Shown here: positions 47,483 to 60,500 of the stretch, piece after piece
Numbering within the stretch: the stretch's first letter is position 1
How the letters are laid out: each line of letters opens with the position of its first letter
Assembly (NCBI GenBank): GCA_963513935.1
Contig: OY740767.1
Location: 155,626,431 to 155,690,430, forward strand
From: Aphrophora alni
Lineage: Eukaryota > Arthropoda > Insecta > Hemiptera > Aphrophoridae
Length of the DNA: 64,000 nucleotides
Reading direction: 5' to 3'
Program-made: the position numbers and the translations under genes
Notes under the pieces: generated by a model
Seen by the model: only the letters and a program-made list of their open reading frames with translations
The model's database searches: none
What the model was told of the DNA's origin: nothing

Positions 47483-47719
47483 GTGGATAAGGTGGATTTA
47501 ATGAGACGAAAAGATGCACAGACTGATATATGAAGTTTTTCTGAAGTATAACTGTTGAAGACTTTAATCCATGAATGCTTGAAATGCTGGTTAACACAAG
47601 GAGAAACAGGAAAATATAGAAGAACTTGGGGATGATTACAAATTAAAAACATATGCAAAATTGAGAAATTATTAAATTAATTAAAGTAATGAGTGTTTTA
47701 TTAAACTAGTTGTTTTACT

Positions 47720-48560
47720 AGTCGTGGGACTAGCAGTAGTGACAGCAACAGCGGTGAGATGGTCGCTTCTACATGTTCTTGCACTGCAAACGCAAAGATT
47801 CTAGAAGGTACGATGATAATTACCTATTCCCTGGGTTTTACTAAAACTATTGTTAACAGTGAAGAATGGCCTCAGTGTGTAATTTGCTTAAATAATTTAG
47901 CATCTGACAGCATGAAGCCTAATAAATAAAAAATACATTTAGAAACAAAACATGCAGAGCTTGGGAACAAGCCCAGAGATTTTTGTGTGTGTAAAAGCTG
48001 AATAGTTTATGATAATGATCTGCATGAAGAAATATTATTCGATAAACCTTTTGACTACCAATATGACTGGAGAATACATTTGTAATGTTATTAATAGTTT
48101 TGTTTAAGGAAAATGACATGTCATGGAACAAACGTGTTGGCCTATATACTGATGGAACTCAGGTAATGTCTAGAATATACACTGGGCTTCAAGAGTTAAT
48201 TAATGCAGTAGCTCCAGAAGCAAAGCTCTCAAGACACATTGTATAATTTACTGAGAAGCATTGACATCTAAAGACTTAGGTGAGAGCTACATGACATCTT
48301 ACAAGCACTTCAAAATCAGTGAACTTCATAAAAGCCATTGAAAACTTAAATTTTCAAAATTATATGTGAGGTTCAGAAAATACATCTTTGCTGTTCCATA
48401 CCTCGTTGGTTATCACGAGGTAAGGTTTTAAGCAGGGTGTTTGAGGTGTGGCATGAGATTTTCTATTTCCTGCGGAAGTAAAAGCAGCAGTTGGCTGATC
48501 AGTTCTACTACACAGATTTCCAAATGGCGTTATTTAGAAGATCAACTGTAATGATCTACA
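47720..48560 (+). pseudogene. Degenerate hAT transposon (ZBED5/SCAND3-like)
   Basis: The plus strand reads S-L-G-F-T-K-T, P-Q-C-V-I-C-L-N-N-L-A, S-M-K-P-N-K, then a stop, then H-L-E-T-K-H, a BED-type C2H2 finger. About 48115-48245 gives R-V-G-L-Y-T-D-G-T-Q-V-M, the V-G-x-x-T-D-G-A block that holds a catalytic Asp of hAT transposases. About 48400-48530 gives R-x-G-K-V-L-S-R-V-F-E and later D-F-Q-M-A-L-F. Multiple stops and shifts. No terminal repeats were identified. Confidence 0.7.
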
Positions 48561-48927
48561 CTCAAACCACAAACTCTACTGAGACTCAACCCAAGACTAT
48601 TTTCAAAATGACAGCAGTTAAAAATTTGTAATTCCAAATATCATGAAACTGTTAACTTTACATAAAATTTACAAGAGACAATTATGTTTACCTTTTTTTC
48701 TTTTCTTGTAGGTCAAGTATAAATGAGTTATTGATAAAACGATCAATAAATAATTTCTCGGAATTAAAAACTTGGTAAGACCTAGAAGTTTATGACACTT
48801 GTTATTCCTTTTTATTATTGAATGAATTCATTGTTAGAGCTTACGAATATATAAAAGATTCGTTGATATTTTTTTCTCAGTCATCAATGTATTATAAAAA
48901 AAAAGAAGAAAATAAGAGATAAAATAA

Positions 48928-49110
48928 AGACCTGTTTTCCTCGAATATTCTAATAGCACCAGTGTAGGAAGATAACAAGAGTTGGTAAGGAGAGACCTTA
49001 CGGGAAAGATAAAAGAGAAACCTGCTAGGATTCCTTGGGTTCGCCACACATGTGAACTCACCATCAGTGAGCCCCTGAGGGTAAGAAGAATTGGAATAAA
49101 GATAATTTAA
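48928..49110. repeat. SINE-like dispersed repeat copy
   Basis: CCTCGAATATTCTAATAGCA, then GGAAGATAACAAGAGTTGGT, AGAGACCTTACGGGAAAGAT and CCCCTGAGGGTAAGAAGAAT correspond in order to the copy at 50456. It lies between exon E1 and the hAT remnant. Confidence 0.55.
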
Positions 49111-49326
49111 GACAATTACCTAGAATTTTTATAATTAGTATAAATTTATCCACAGTCAGATATACAGAAAATGAATCATTTTAGAAAATTTCTTTCCTGG
49201 AACTCTTTTCATTATTTTGATGAACTGAACTCATTCCTAAAACACATTCATAATAATGGATCACTCTATATACACACTGATAAATAAATTGTGCAGAGAC
49301 ATTGCACTAACTTTTCACATCCTTAC

Positions 49327-49509
49327 CTTCATAGATGATCGGTTCTTTCTCTCTAAAATAGGTAAGCGCAGGGAAGTTCTTGATGCCATAATGTTTCGCA
49401 AGTCGTTTGTCGTTGATTTTAACAAAATCCACACCAAAAGTGTCCGTATCATCGTCAATCTTCTCTAATTCTTCTAAAACTTTATCACATGTTATACAAC
49501 TTCTAGCAT
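49327..49509 (-). CDS. Exon E1 (B type), thioredoxin-like half-domain with CITC motif
   Basis: The 61-codon exon starts after TTGCAG and ends at the donor GTAAGG. It begins A-R-S-C-I-T-C-D-K-V-L-E-E-L, so it keeps a CxxC pair at the position of the thioredoxin active site, directly after the expected strand. Then come I-D-D-D-T-D, the strand V-D-F-V-K-I, A-K-H-Y-G-I, and N-F-P-A-L-T-Y-F, where the proline sits at the cis-proline position next to the redox site. It ends I-I-Y-E-G. The matching first part of this fold must lie in an A-type exon upstream, not seen up to position 64000. Disulfide exchange activity is possible here, unlike in most later modules, but unproven. Confidence 0.85.
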
Positions 49510-50455
49510 CTGCAACAGAAACATTAGAGGAATTATATTAGGAATTCTGATTACTAGAAATATAATTGCAGTTTTTTTCTAATTTTAAGGTTATGTTTTT
49601 AATAATTTTATTTTTAGTAATAGCTCTTTTATATTTTATTGCAGAAAAAATGTTCAGGCATCGTTGAATGCTGTATTAACTGCACAAAATTAGGACGTTG
49701 TACAACATCTGGGTAACAAATTCTCTTAAAATACAATTCGTTTTAAATTTTGAAATTCGGCCAACATTATGAAATTTACTGGCTTGATTTTTCATACTAA
49801 AATTTTGACCTCTAGAGTGTTTACTAACAAATGTATGGAGTGAGCCAAATGGTGTTAAATTATTTCAATGGATAGGATCAGTAGACATGTCATGGTTTCA
49901 TTGAGGGTAATCGAAATAACTAAAATTTCTACATTCAAAATTCACAATAAAAAAAGTTTCATATTGGACAACTAGACCAGTAACTGAAGAGAATAGAGCT
50001 GGGTTGTAACAACCGCATGTTTTCCAAATACTCCATTGATCAAACAAAATACTCTCAAATTTTTAAAAAAAACAGGTTTCGTAGTGAAGAACCAAAAAAG
50101 GAAGATAAGGAAAAAATTCATGAAAACCAGTTCTGATGTTTGTGTTATACAAATGACCGTATATTATTTATCTACCATCCCTACAGTTATGCATATTTTT
50201 TTTCTTCCCGATTTACAGTATGTCATAGAATAAACTTAATTAAAAACAATACCATTTATTAATTTATTATTATTTTGTAAAAATACTAGACTGTACTATA
50301 ATCTCCCAAAATAACGGGTGGAAAACCTTGCAAAAACTTTCTCACTGACCCGTACCCAAAACCAAATAATAATTTGTTTAGTTTTTTAAAGGTGAAAAAC
50401 CTCTCGGTTATTATTGTTTTATAAAAAAGGAAAGAAAAAACACAAAATAAAGCGT
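49510..50455. other. Sequence upstream of exon E1, nothing recognised
   Basis: AT-rich. An A-type exon is expected upstream of E1 but none was found here. Confidence 0.5.
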
Positions 50456-50655
50456 TCTACACCTCGAATACTGTACTAACGTCAGGGTCGGAAGAGAACA
50501 TGAATTGATTAAGAGAGATCTTATAGAAAAGATGAAAGAGAGGGATCTAACCTAAGACAAAAACAATATGTAGATCCGGCTAGAATCCTCCAGGATTGCC
50601 AAGCTTGTACACATTATAATGACCCCCTGAAGGTAAACCAAATAAAGACCAACCA
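50456..50655. repeat. SINE-like dispersed repeat copy
   Basis: CCTCGAATACTGTACTAACG, AGGGTCGGAAGAGAACATGA, GAGAGATCTTATAGAAAAGA and CCCCCTGAAGGTAAACCAAA define the least gapped of the four copies seen. It ends near AATAAA. Confidence 0.55.
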
Positions 50656-50689
50656 AACTATTCGACATCCAAAATGTAAAAACAAAAAA

Positions 50690-53600
50690 TGGATGTCATC
50701 TTTGAACAAATATATATTTAAATAGAGCTTAAACTAGTTTCGCTTGTACAAACATGTTCTCTTTGTAAATCATATTTGATTAAAATTGAGCTTTGAATGA
50801 CACCATTTTTGCCAATTTTTACTAAACCATAAAAATTTTTATTTCCAATTTTACACACGGGTTTGGGTTATTGATCTACATATTGCACTAAAATTTAAAC
50901 GAAATCTGTAAGCCAATTTTTTTTAAATCTTTTATAACAAGTACTTTTTTGGGGAGATGACAGACTACAGTTCAGCAAAAATTAATAAAAACCGTTAAGT
51001 CTATATATTAAAATCGGCCAAGTTAGGACTGTACCACGCTGTAAAAGACGATAGATTGAAATCATTCTAAAACTTTTTTGGATACAGAAAACCTCAAAAC
51101 AGATATGGACATCGATTCATTGAACCATCACATAACTTTCTCTATACTACGTAAATAAAAGAAAGTAAAAAAGGACATAAGAAAGATCATACCATGAAAG
51201 TCTTTCAAACAAGTTTGAACAAATCCATTATGTAATATTATACAAGCATGAAATCATATAGGAAAATAAATACAATTACTTAGGACAATAAATTAAAATT
51301 TACATTAAGTCTTTCCTTTACTCAGGAGTGTGCTAGGAGTTGTGTGGTGAACACACTAGATCGTTGTTGTATATTTTTATACATATTTATAATATAACTT
51401 ACCCAATATACGAACTATAGGGTGCAGCGTTTTTGACTGATCTTCACGTTTCATAACCTCAGGAAACCAAAAAAGTATATTTGATATGTCGTTCGTCTGT
51501 CGTTGTCGTCTGTACGGAAGCACAAAAGCGGTCACAAAAAATAAGATATGAACATGAAAGTTAAAATAGGGGACTATAATGTGATCATATAGTCCTACTA
51601 CAAATTCAAAATATCTACTTTAAAAAGTCAAAATGACAACCATTTTAAACAGTTGTTTGTTTAACTTAGTACACTAAATTAGATGAAAATTGGCAGATTT
51701 TAATTTTGCATGTGATGGAACCAACTCGTACCTTTCTATGACAAAAAGTTACTGTAAAAAAATCTAATTTTAAACCTAGACCTAAAAAAACTGATAATTT
51801 TATAGGTAGTTGGAGATCCAGTGGAAACTTTTTAATGTATACATATCTACAAAGCCCATTAGCTATACACAAACCTGTGTTACAACTGTTTTTAAAAGAA
51901 TTTTAGGAAGACCCCTTGATCGACCAATACAATTTAACATTTCCAACAAAGCACAAACCAACTTTTGGGCTCTAGATTTAGAGAATCTTCCTGTATTAAA
52001 CTGTAAGATGGGGCTGGGTAAGTACCATGATGGTTGTAAGTACCATAGGTTTGCGTCAAGGGATGAGACTTCATATTTGTATTAAAAAGTATATACAACC
52101 AAATCAAGCACAGGTAAAATAACGAATAATAATAATAGCATTACAATGCTATTTATTTTAAAATAAAACGTTATAAGTAAAAGTTAAAATTTTATATCTT
52201 CACTTACATTATTTTAACCAATTTAAATACTACTACTATGCATTTGAAAATTGCTATTATAACAATACAATCGTTTTAAAAATAAATAAAAGTAAAATGT
52301 TTTTCAAATGTCTAGTAGGCGACAACGTGGAGGGAAGTCATCTACGCTATTCCTGTTTGTGCCATTTCCAAAAATGGACGGCGGGCAAGATATCAAGATG
52401 GCGCCCAGAAGTGTTTTGACAGCAGTCAACAATAAAAACACGTGTAACAGATACTGCCTCAAACATCAATGTTCTAGACGAACAATACACAAGATTAATG
52501 ATTGATTTTATGGATTCATGTCTTTTTAAAAGTATTATAAATAAATGTAAAAAATAATTACTTATTCGACGATGAGATTTACCCGAAACAATTAATTTGA
52601 CTTTCTTAAGTTAAAAACTGTGCAAAACCATTGCTCTAACTGTCTCACTTACCCACTAAAAAAACTAAAAATGTTATTTGTCGTTACTTTATCAAAAAAC
52701 TTCTTTACCTGAAAAAAATTATGTAATTTCTCTATGGATGTGGGGGGGGGGAGTTTCCTTACCCGGTGCAAAAAGTTTAGTAATCGTCAAAAATTCCGAC
52801 TTCGGTTTTTATACTGATCTTTACATTTCATAACGTGAGGAAACCTAAACAGGAAATTTTACGTCATTATCGTCTGTAGGTAACTACGATAGCGGCATAG
52901 GATAGAAACATAAAATTTGATGAAAGAGATTATATAGTGTGCTCATGTAGAACACTATTGCAAAATAGAGGCCATTTTAAACTTATAACCCACTAAATCA
53001 GATAAAATTCTGAATGTAATGACACCCAACTCCACATCAAGGGCGACTGACATGATGGACATACTTCTAAACTACCTTACCCTACTGGATCTACCAATAT
53101 AATTTAATATTTCAAAAAGTCCCAAGAAACTAACTAGATTGGGTAAGTACTTTAATGGCATACGTCAACTTGTTTTTACGGAAAAGAATTCCTAGAGAAC
53201 GTTACCCATTTATTAATTTTTCTTTAAATTTTAAAGATATTAATGTAAAACAATAGATATTAATGTCTTGCTACTCTTACGCCATAAACTGGACAAAAGA
53301 GTAATTCAGATTAGATTGAAATAAAATTGTTAATGACGCCTATCCACGGTTCATTTCTGATAGTTATTCTTGAACCGTAATATTTTTTTTACTTGCGATT
53401 TTGGACATAAGGTGTGAGTAATTAATCTCATATTTTTCTAACATTTGAATGAAATCTGTATAGCTGATTTTGAGAATTTACGTCTTTTATAATAGCCCTG
53501 TGACGAATTTTGGTCAATAACTCACGATTCGGTATTTTTGAAGGATGGCCAATCTGTACATTGTTAAAGGCTACACTTGAGCATAATATGGTATCTACTA

Positions 53601-55190
53601 TTCTTGAATTCTTGAAAAATTAAGAAGGAAAACAACTAAAATATGTCCACATACCAAATTTGATTAAAATTGATCCACCCATCGAGGCTCACTTGTAACA
53701 GGCTGGTTTTTTGTATTATGTGTTATTCCCTGAATTATTGATTGTTTGTGATATTTTGTTAATGTTGTGTTTCGAATTAAATTCAAAGAGGAAAAGATTA
53801 ATAATGTTATCCTGGTGATAACAACAAATATTTTTGACTTCGAGTTTTGTTTTACTTTCCCAGACATGTAATACAGCACAGAGTAATAGTTGGTCAAGAC
53901 ACACTTGATAGAAGAAGAAAGTTGTAAATTTAGCTATGTTGCCTAGCGATTGCTACACCCATACTCAGCGTTACTTTACAAATTGTCTCTTGTCTCAACA
54001 TCTATGTAGTCGTGTCTAATAAACAGATTAAACAATTAAGTTAATAGTGTTCCACTCTTCTGTTTGTTTTACTAGTTAGTGTTTATTCGTACCGCCAATG
54101 ATTTGCGACCACACTAATGATACCCCGCCTGATTCACCATACCCACAAAAAGATTTAGATTAACAGCTGTCAATGACTTGTAGTGGATATTGTCCGACAA
54201 AGTATAGAAAGGATTTTGTCACTACGCTACTATCCAATTTGCAAACATCGGTTTGTCTAGCTGTATGTGATTAATTACAAAATGTTTTTAGTACACCATG
54301 TTATCGGTCATACACTGTGCATCATTATCTCTGCCGATGGTCAATGTCATTGATGATTTAAATCATAGTCCTTTAAATGCAGCTGTACTTACCTAACCAA
54401 AACATTTATCATAAATACATTATTTGTCTTAATTACTTTAAAATTAATTTTTGGTATGATAGACAGAAAAAGAAATGTTATTGTTAATAATAAACGATAC
54501 AAAAACATGTCCATTCGTCTATCCCCAAAACTAAATAAAAACTAACCCAAACTAATTATCGCCAAAATTGTAACTTTAGTAGTAGTCAATATAAAAGTAA
54601 TAAAAAAATACCAGTGACACTGTTTTTGAAACAATATTTATATATTTAAGTAAGGGCCTGATCTTGTTTCGCTTATGCCATAAACACATCCTCAGCATAA
54701 GTCGTATTACAATCGAGCTTTTAATGATGGCGGTGAAGGGATAATTTCGTTTTCCCCCAAGTATTTCTAAACCATAATATTTTTTACTTGTGATGTTGAG
54801 TGGGTTTAGATCATTAATCTTTAAATTTCAACCTATAGAGCCGATCACTACGACAGACATCATTCCAACAACTATATTTTTGGGCTCAAGGAGAAACCTC
54901 AAAACGGATCAGCATAAACGACAGCGATTGTTTTACCCATTAGAGGCTTATGGGCGTGATAATCCCGAAGAAGCTAGATCTATACATTTTTTCATGAATT
55001 TTTAGATTAAGTCTTGATCTTTCATCTTATATGTTACGTCTCTCTTGTATCTTCTTCTTCCTTCTTTTAAGAGCGATGATGACCAAGAAGTTAGGTTATG
55101 TTAACAACAAGGAGAGGGGGGTTACTTTCTCTATGCTACGTATAATCAGGATTTTAATAAAATGAAAATATAGTTAAAATTGGATATTAA
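50690..55190. repeat. Cluster of diverged non-coding repeat copies
   Basis: Related segments recur here: 50730 and 54665 (TTTCGCTTRTRCMATAAACA-type start, then ATTGAGCTTTGAATGA or ATCGAGCTTTTAATGA); 51405 and 52760 (ACTGATCTTYACRTTTCATA, then GAGGAAACC and TCGTCTGTA); 53340 and 50820 (CCATAA ... GAAATCTGTA ... CTTTTATAA). The short frame at 54790-55005 is probably chance. A poly-G run of 11 lies near 52740. No host exon was found. Confidence 0.5.
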
Positions 55191-56165
55191 CATCATTAAA
55201 CATGTGCTTGGTAAAGTGGTATGTCGGTGGTACCTTGCTGGGGATGACGTATATCCCAAACAATAGTCTATATTTAACTGTGATACACAATTTGTGAATG
55301 ACTTTTTCTATTTATAAAGAACATGTCTTAAATTTAGAACATTACTCATTTTTATCAGGAGTGGGTAAAACTTGTGTCCTACAAGAAAATCAATGACAAC
55401 TCGAAAACAATGTGTAGGATGTAGTGTACACTATTGTCAAAAGAAAAAATACATTGAAATTAAATACCTATGAATAAGTTCTCAACATATGGTACAAGCA
55501 CTAGAAGATTGGACGATGTGTACCGAAGATATATAATAGGTCACCAGATGGTTTTGATACAGTTGTGTCCTATAGGGTAAGGGTTTATAAAATTAATCTG
55601 GTTCAAGAAAATATAATCAAAAAATTGCAGTATAGTGGGTGTATAAAGTGTGTTTCTTTTCGTATCTGTTTGGTTTAATTGTTCATTTGTATTTTTATTT
55701 TTTATTTAAAAAATATGTAGTCTTTTTAATGTATTCTAATAAGTCTGTGGGGTAGGGGTCTATGTTTGTCCTCTCAGTTCTTAAAAACTATTTAAACTGA
55801 TTTTAATGAGAATTGGTTTCCACTCGGAAGAAAGTTTTAATGTTAAGTTTTTACCAATAAAAATTAACCTTGACCCCAATCGTTAAAAGATTATTGTTAA
55901 TCAAATATGACTGCATACTGAAGACGCATAAAGCCAGACTAGACCTTATTTAAATATATAAACAGTTTGTGCAATCTTTTTGTACCGTTTATTTTAATAA
56001 GTTCCGAATATATATTTCCTTTCAAATACAGTTTGGCACTTTTTACCAATTTGTAATATCGCTTTAATCAATTTTGAGAAGTTTTCTTTTAGAAAACTTA
56101 ACTATGATCAAGGTTTATTTTAATTTATAAATATCAATTCAGCAATTTTACAGAAACGGTGACGA
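55191..56165. other. Intergenic sequence, nothing recognised
   Basis: AT-rich, with scattered similarity to the repeat families to its left but no definable unit. Confidence 0.4.
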
Positions 56166-56171
56166 ATACCG

Positions 56172-56566
56172 TCTGTGTAAACAGTGAAATATTGGATTTA
56201 CAATCGAAATCATATAACATTCAATTTCTTCCAAAACAGAATTTTTTCCTTCAAATGTACAACAAATGTCATACCACAGCAGTACTATAGGTTCCTCTTC
56301 GCTTTACCTAAGTAACCTACAGCTGTTGTACGAGTCAATAAGTATATATAGTAACTGTTTTGGCATTGTTTGTGTAAACAGTGAAATATTGGATTTACAA
56401 TTGAAATCATATAACTTTCAATTTCTTCCAAAACAGAATTTGTTCCTTCAAACGTACAAACGAATGCCATACCACAGCAGTACTGTAGGTTCCTCATCGC
56501 CTCACCTAAGTAACCTACAGCTGTTGTATGAATCAATAAGTATATATAGTAACTGTTTTAGCATAG
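56172..56566. repeat. Tandem duplication, two units of 197 bases
   Basis: GTGTAAACAGTGAAATATTG occurs at 56175 and again at 56372, and similarity continues through CATACCACAGCAGTACT and AACCTACAGCTGTTGTA to TATATATAGTAACTGTTTT in each unit. Units differ by scattered substitutions and small indels. Confidence 0.9.
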
Positions 56567-56569
56567 TTT

Positions 56570-57545
56570 GATGCCACAATTTGTATAAATAGGTCCTCAA
56601 CAAGACTGGAGTGAAGCAAGTTTTTTATTTTGTTATATTGAATGTTCCAAAAGTATGGGACACCGTCCGTAATTTTTGAACTGATACAAATATGAAAACG
56701 AAACTTTGGAAATGTCTTTCGATAAATAAGACCAGCTTTTCCACACGGGAGTGTCCTGAGGGGGCAACTCAAAGTTTAATAAAAATTAAATAAGGGAAAT
56801 GTGTAACAATAATAAAATTTCGTGGAGGTCCACCTAAGTGTTATGAAGGCCTGACAATACAATTCGGTTAGTTAGGTTTACACCATTTAATTAATAATCC
56901 TGTCATTTTTATTTTCAATGTGTGGTTTGTGTCATACTCTTTGTAATTTACGTTAACATTTTCCAGTTCAAATAAAATTTACTAAATATCAATAAATAAT
57001 ACAGTTTTTTTTTTATTACCATAAATCAAATAAGTTTAAAAATACCAGACAGGTCTCACACTTTTGGAACATTCTGTATAGAAAAGTTATGTGATGTGTC
57101 AAAAAACCGTTTTGAGGTCCCCTTAATCTAAAAAAGTAGCTTTTGAAAATATTTCTGTTTGCGTCTGTCTGTCAAATGCGCAACCCTTTAGTAAACATGA
57201 ACTTTAACTGCTGTCTTTAAAAGTTCGATAGTAATAAAATACGATTTACAATTAAGTTATGTTTATAGGACAAGTGCGCAACCACTCCCAACCTCTCAAA
57301 AAATTTATTTACTATTTTATTGGATTGTTGAAATTAAATACTCAGCTAAATGTATACACAAAATATCAAATAACAGTTTATTGATATGAATGTACAGTAT
57401 TTACAATTTACAATAGCCAATCTATTTGTATACAATATTTGATGTCAGAATACAATCATCTTGAATGTTTTCTTTGTCATTTTCGGTAATAGATACAAAA
57501 ATGTTGTTATTTTTTTTAATACTGGTATTAGTTATATTTATTCTT
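56570..57545. other. Intergenic repeat-derived sequence
   Basis: About 57100-57200 resembles about 26010-26100 (GAGGTCCCC ... TCTGTCTGTC). Otherwise AT-rich with no gene found. Confidence 0.4.
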
Positions 57546-57549
57546 ACAA

Positions 57550-60500
57550 TGGTTTAGGCTAGGGCTAACATAGCTTAGTATTGAATTAGCTGATGGACCT
57601 AGTCAGCTGTTTTAATTGACTATTGTAATATTGGTTACTATGGTTACTCCTTCCATAATGTTTTCTTCTTGTCTAGACTAAACTGAACCTATCTTTGTTC
57701 CTAATTATTATAACTGATGTACCTAATCACCTGTTATAAATCAAATGTTACACAATGGTCTAGGCTAGATCAAACCCTAGCTTCATTTACAAAAAATAAA
57801 TATTAAAACTGATGGACCTAATTAGCTGTTATACATCAAATGTTTCACAATGGTCTAGGTAGATCTAACCCTAGCTTTGTTTACAAATAAATATTAAATT
57901 GATGGACCTAATTAGCTGTTATACATCAAATGTTTCACAATGGTCTAGGCTAGCCCTAACTTAACTTCGTTTACAAATAAATATTAAATTGATGGACCTA
58001 ATTAGCTGTTATACATCAAATGTTTCACAATGGTCTAGGCTAGGCCTAACTTAACTTCGTTTACAAATAAATATTAAATTGATGGACCTAATTAGCTGTT
58101 ATACATCAAATGTTTCACACTGGTCTAGGCTAGATCAAACCCTAGCTACGTTTACAAATAAATATTAAAACTGATGGACCTAATTAGCTGTTATACATCA
58201 AATGTTTCACAATGGTCTAGGCTAGATCTAACCCTAGCTTCGTTTACAAATAAATATTAAATTTATGGACCTAATTAGCTGTTATACATCTAATGTTTCA
58301 CACTGGTCTAGACTAGCCCTAACTCAACTTCGTTTACAAATAAATATTAAATTGATGGACCTAATTAGCTGTTATACATCAAATGTTTCCCATTGGTCTA
58401 GGCTAGCCCTAACTTAACTTCGTTTACAAATAAATATTAAATTGATGGACCTAATTAGCTGTTATAGCCTATATCAAATGTTTCCCACTGGTCTAGACTA
58501 GCCCTAACTCAACTTCGTTTACAAATAAATATTAAATTGATGGACCTAATTAGCTGTTATACATCACATGTTTTACACTGGTCTAGGCTAGCCCTAACTT
58601 AACTTCGTTTACAAATAAATATTAAATTGATGGACCTAATTAGCTGTTATATATCAAATGTTTCCCACTAGTCTAGGCTAGCCCTAACTTAACTTAGTTT
58701 ACAAATAAATATTAAATTGATGGACCTAATTAGCTGTTATACATCAAATGTTTCCCACTGGTCTAGGCTAGCCCTAACATAACTTCGTTTACAAATAAAT
58801 ATTAAAACTGATGGAAATAATTAGCTGTTATATATCAAATGTTTCCCACTGGTCTAGGCTAGCCCTAACTTCGTTTACAAATAAATATTAAATTGATGGA
58901 CCTAATTAGCTGTTATACATCAAATGTTTCCCGTTGGTCTAGGCTAGCCCTAACTTAACTTCGTTTACTAATAAATATTAAATTGATGGACCTAATTAGC
59001 TGTTATACATCAAATGTTTCCCACTGGTCTAGGCTAGCCCTAACTTCGTTTACAAATAAATATTAAATTGATGGACCTAATTAGCTGTTATACATCAAAT
59101 GTTTCCCACTGGTCTAAGCTAGCCCTAACTTCGTTTACAAATAAATATTAAATTGATGGACCTAATTAGCTGTTATACATCAAATGTTTTACACTGGTCT
59201 ATGCTAGCCCTAACTTAACTTCGTTTACAAGTAAATATTTAATTGATGGACCTAATTAGCTGTTATACATCAAATGTTTCACACTGGTCTAGGCTAGCCC
59301 TAACTTAACTTTGTTTACAAATATATATTAAATTGATGGACCTAATTAGCTGTTATACATCTAATGTTTCACACTGGTCTAGGCTAGCCCTGACTTAACT
59401 TCGTTTACAAATAAATATTAAATTGATGGACCTAATTAGATGTTATACATCAAATGTTTTACACTGGTCTATGCTAGCCCTAACTTAACTTCGTTTACAA
59501 ATAAATATTTAATTGATGGACCTAATTAGCTGTTATACATCAAATGTTTCACACTGGTCTAGGCTAGCCCTAACTTAACTTCGTTTACAAATAAATATTA
59601 AATTGATGGACCTAATTAGCTGTTATACATCAAATGTTTCCCACTGGTCTAGGCTAGCCCTAACATAACTTCGTTTACAAATAAATATTAAAACTGATGG
59701 ACCTAATTAGCTGTTATATATCAAATGTTTCCCACTGGTCTAGGCTAGCCCTAACTTCGTTTACAAATAAATATAAATTGATGGACCTAATTAGCTGTTA
59801 TACATCAAATGTTTCCCGTTGGTCTAGGCTAGCCCTAACTTAACTTCGTTTACAAATAAATATTAAATTGATGGACCTAATTTGCTGTTATACATCTAAT
59901 GTTTCACACTGGTCTAGGCTAGCCCTAACTTAACTTCGTTTACAAATAAATATTAAATTGATGGACCTAATTAGCTGTTATACATCAAATGTTACACAAT
60001 GGTCTAGGCTAGATCAAACCCTAGCTTCATTTACAAAAAATAAATATTAAAACTGATGGACCTAATTAGCTGTTATACATCAAATGTTTCACAATGGTCT
60101 AGGTAGATCTAACCCTAGCTTTGTTTACAAATAAATATTAAATTGATGGACCTAATTAGCTGTTATACATCAAATGTTTCACAATGGTCTAGGCTAGCCC
60201 TAACTTAACTTCGTTTACAAATAAATATTAAATTGATGGACCTAATTAGCTGTTATACATCAAATGTTTCACAATGGTCTAGGCTAGGCCTAACTTAACT
60301 TCGTTTACAAATAAATATTAAATTGATGGACCTAATTAGCTGTTATACATCAAATGTTTCACACTGGTCTAGGCTAGATCAAACCCTAGCTACGTTTACA
60401 AATAAATATTAAAACTGATGGACCTAATTAGCTGTTATACATCAAATGTTTCACAATGGTCTAGGCTAGATCTAACCCTAGCTTCGTTTACAAATAAATA

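Noticed and set aside
52308..52505. Small Arg/Lys-rich frame
   Set aside because: No similarity recognised; it lies among dispersed non-coding repeats.
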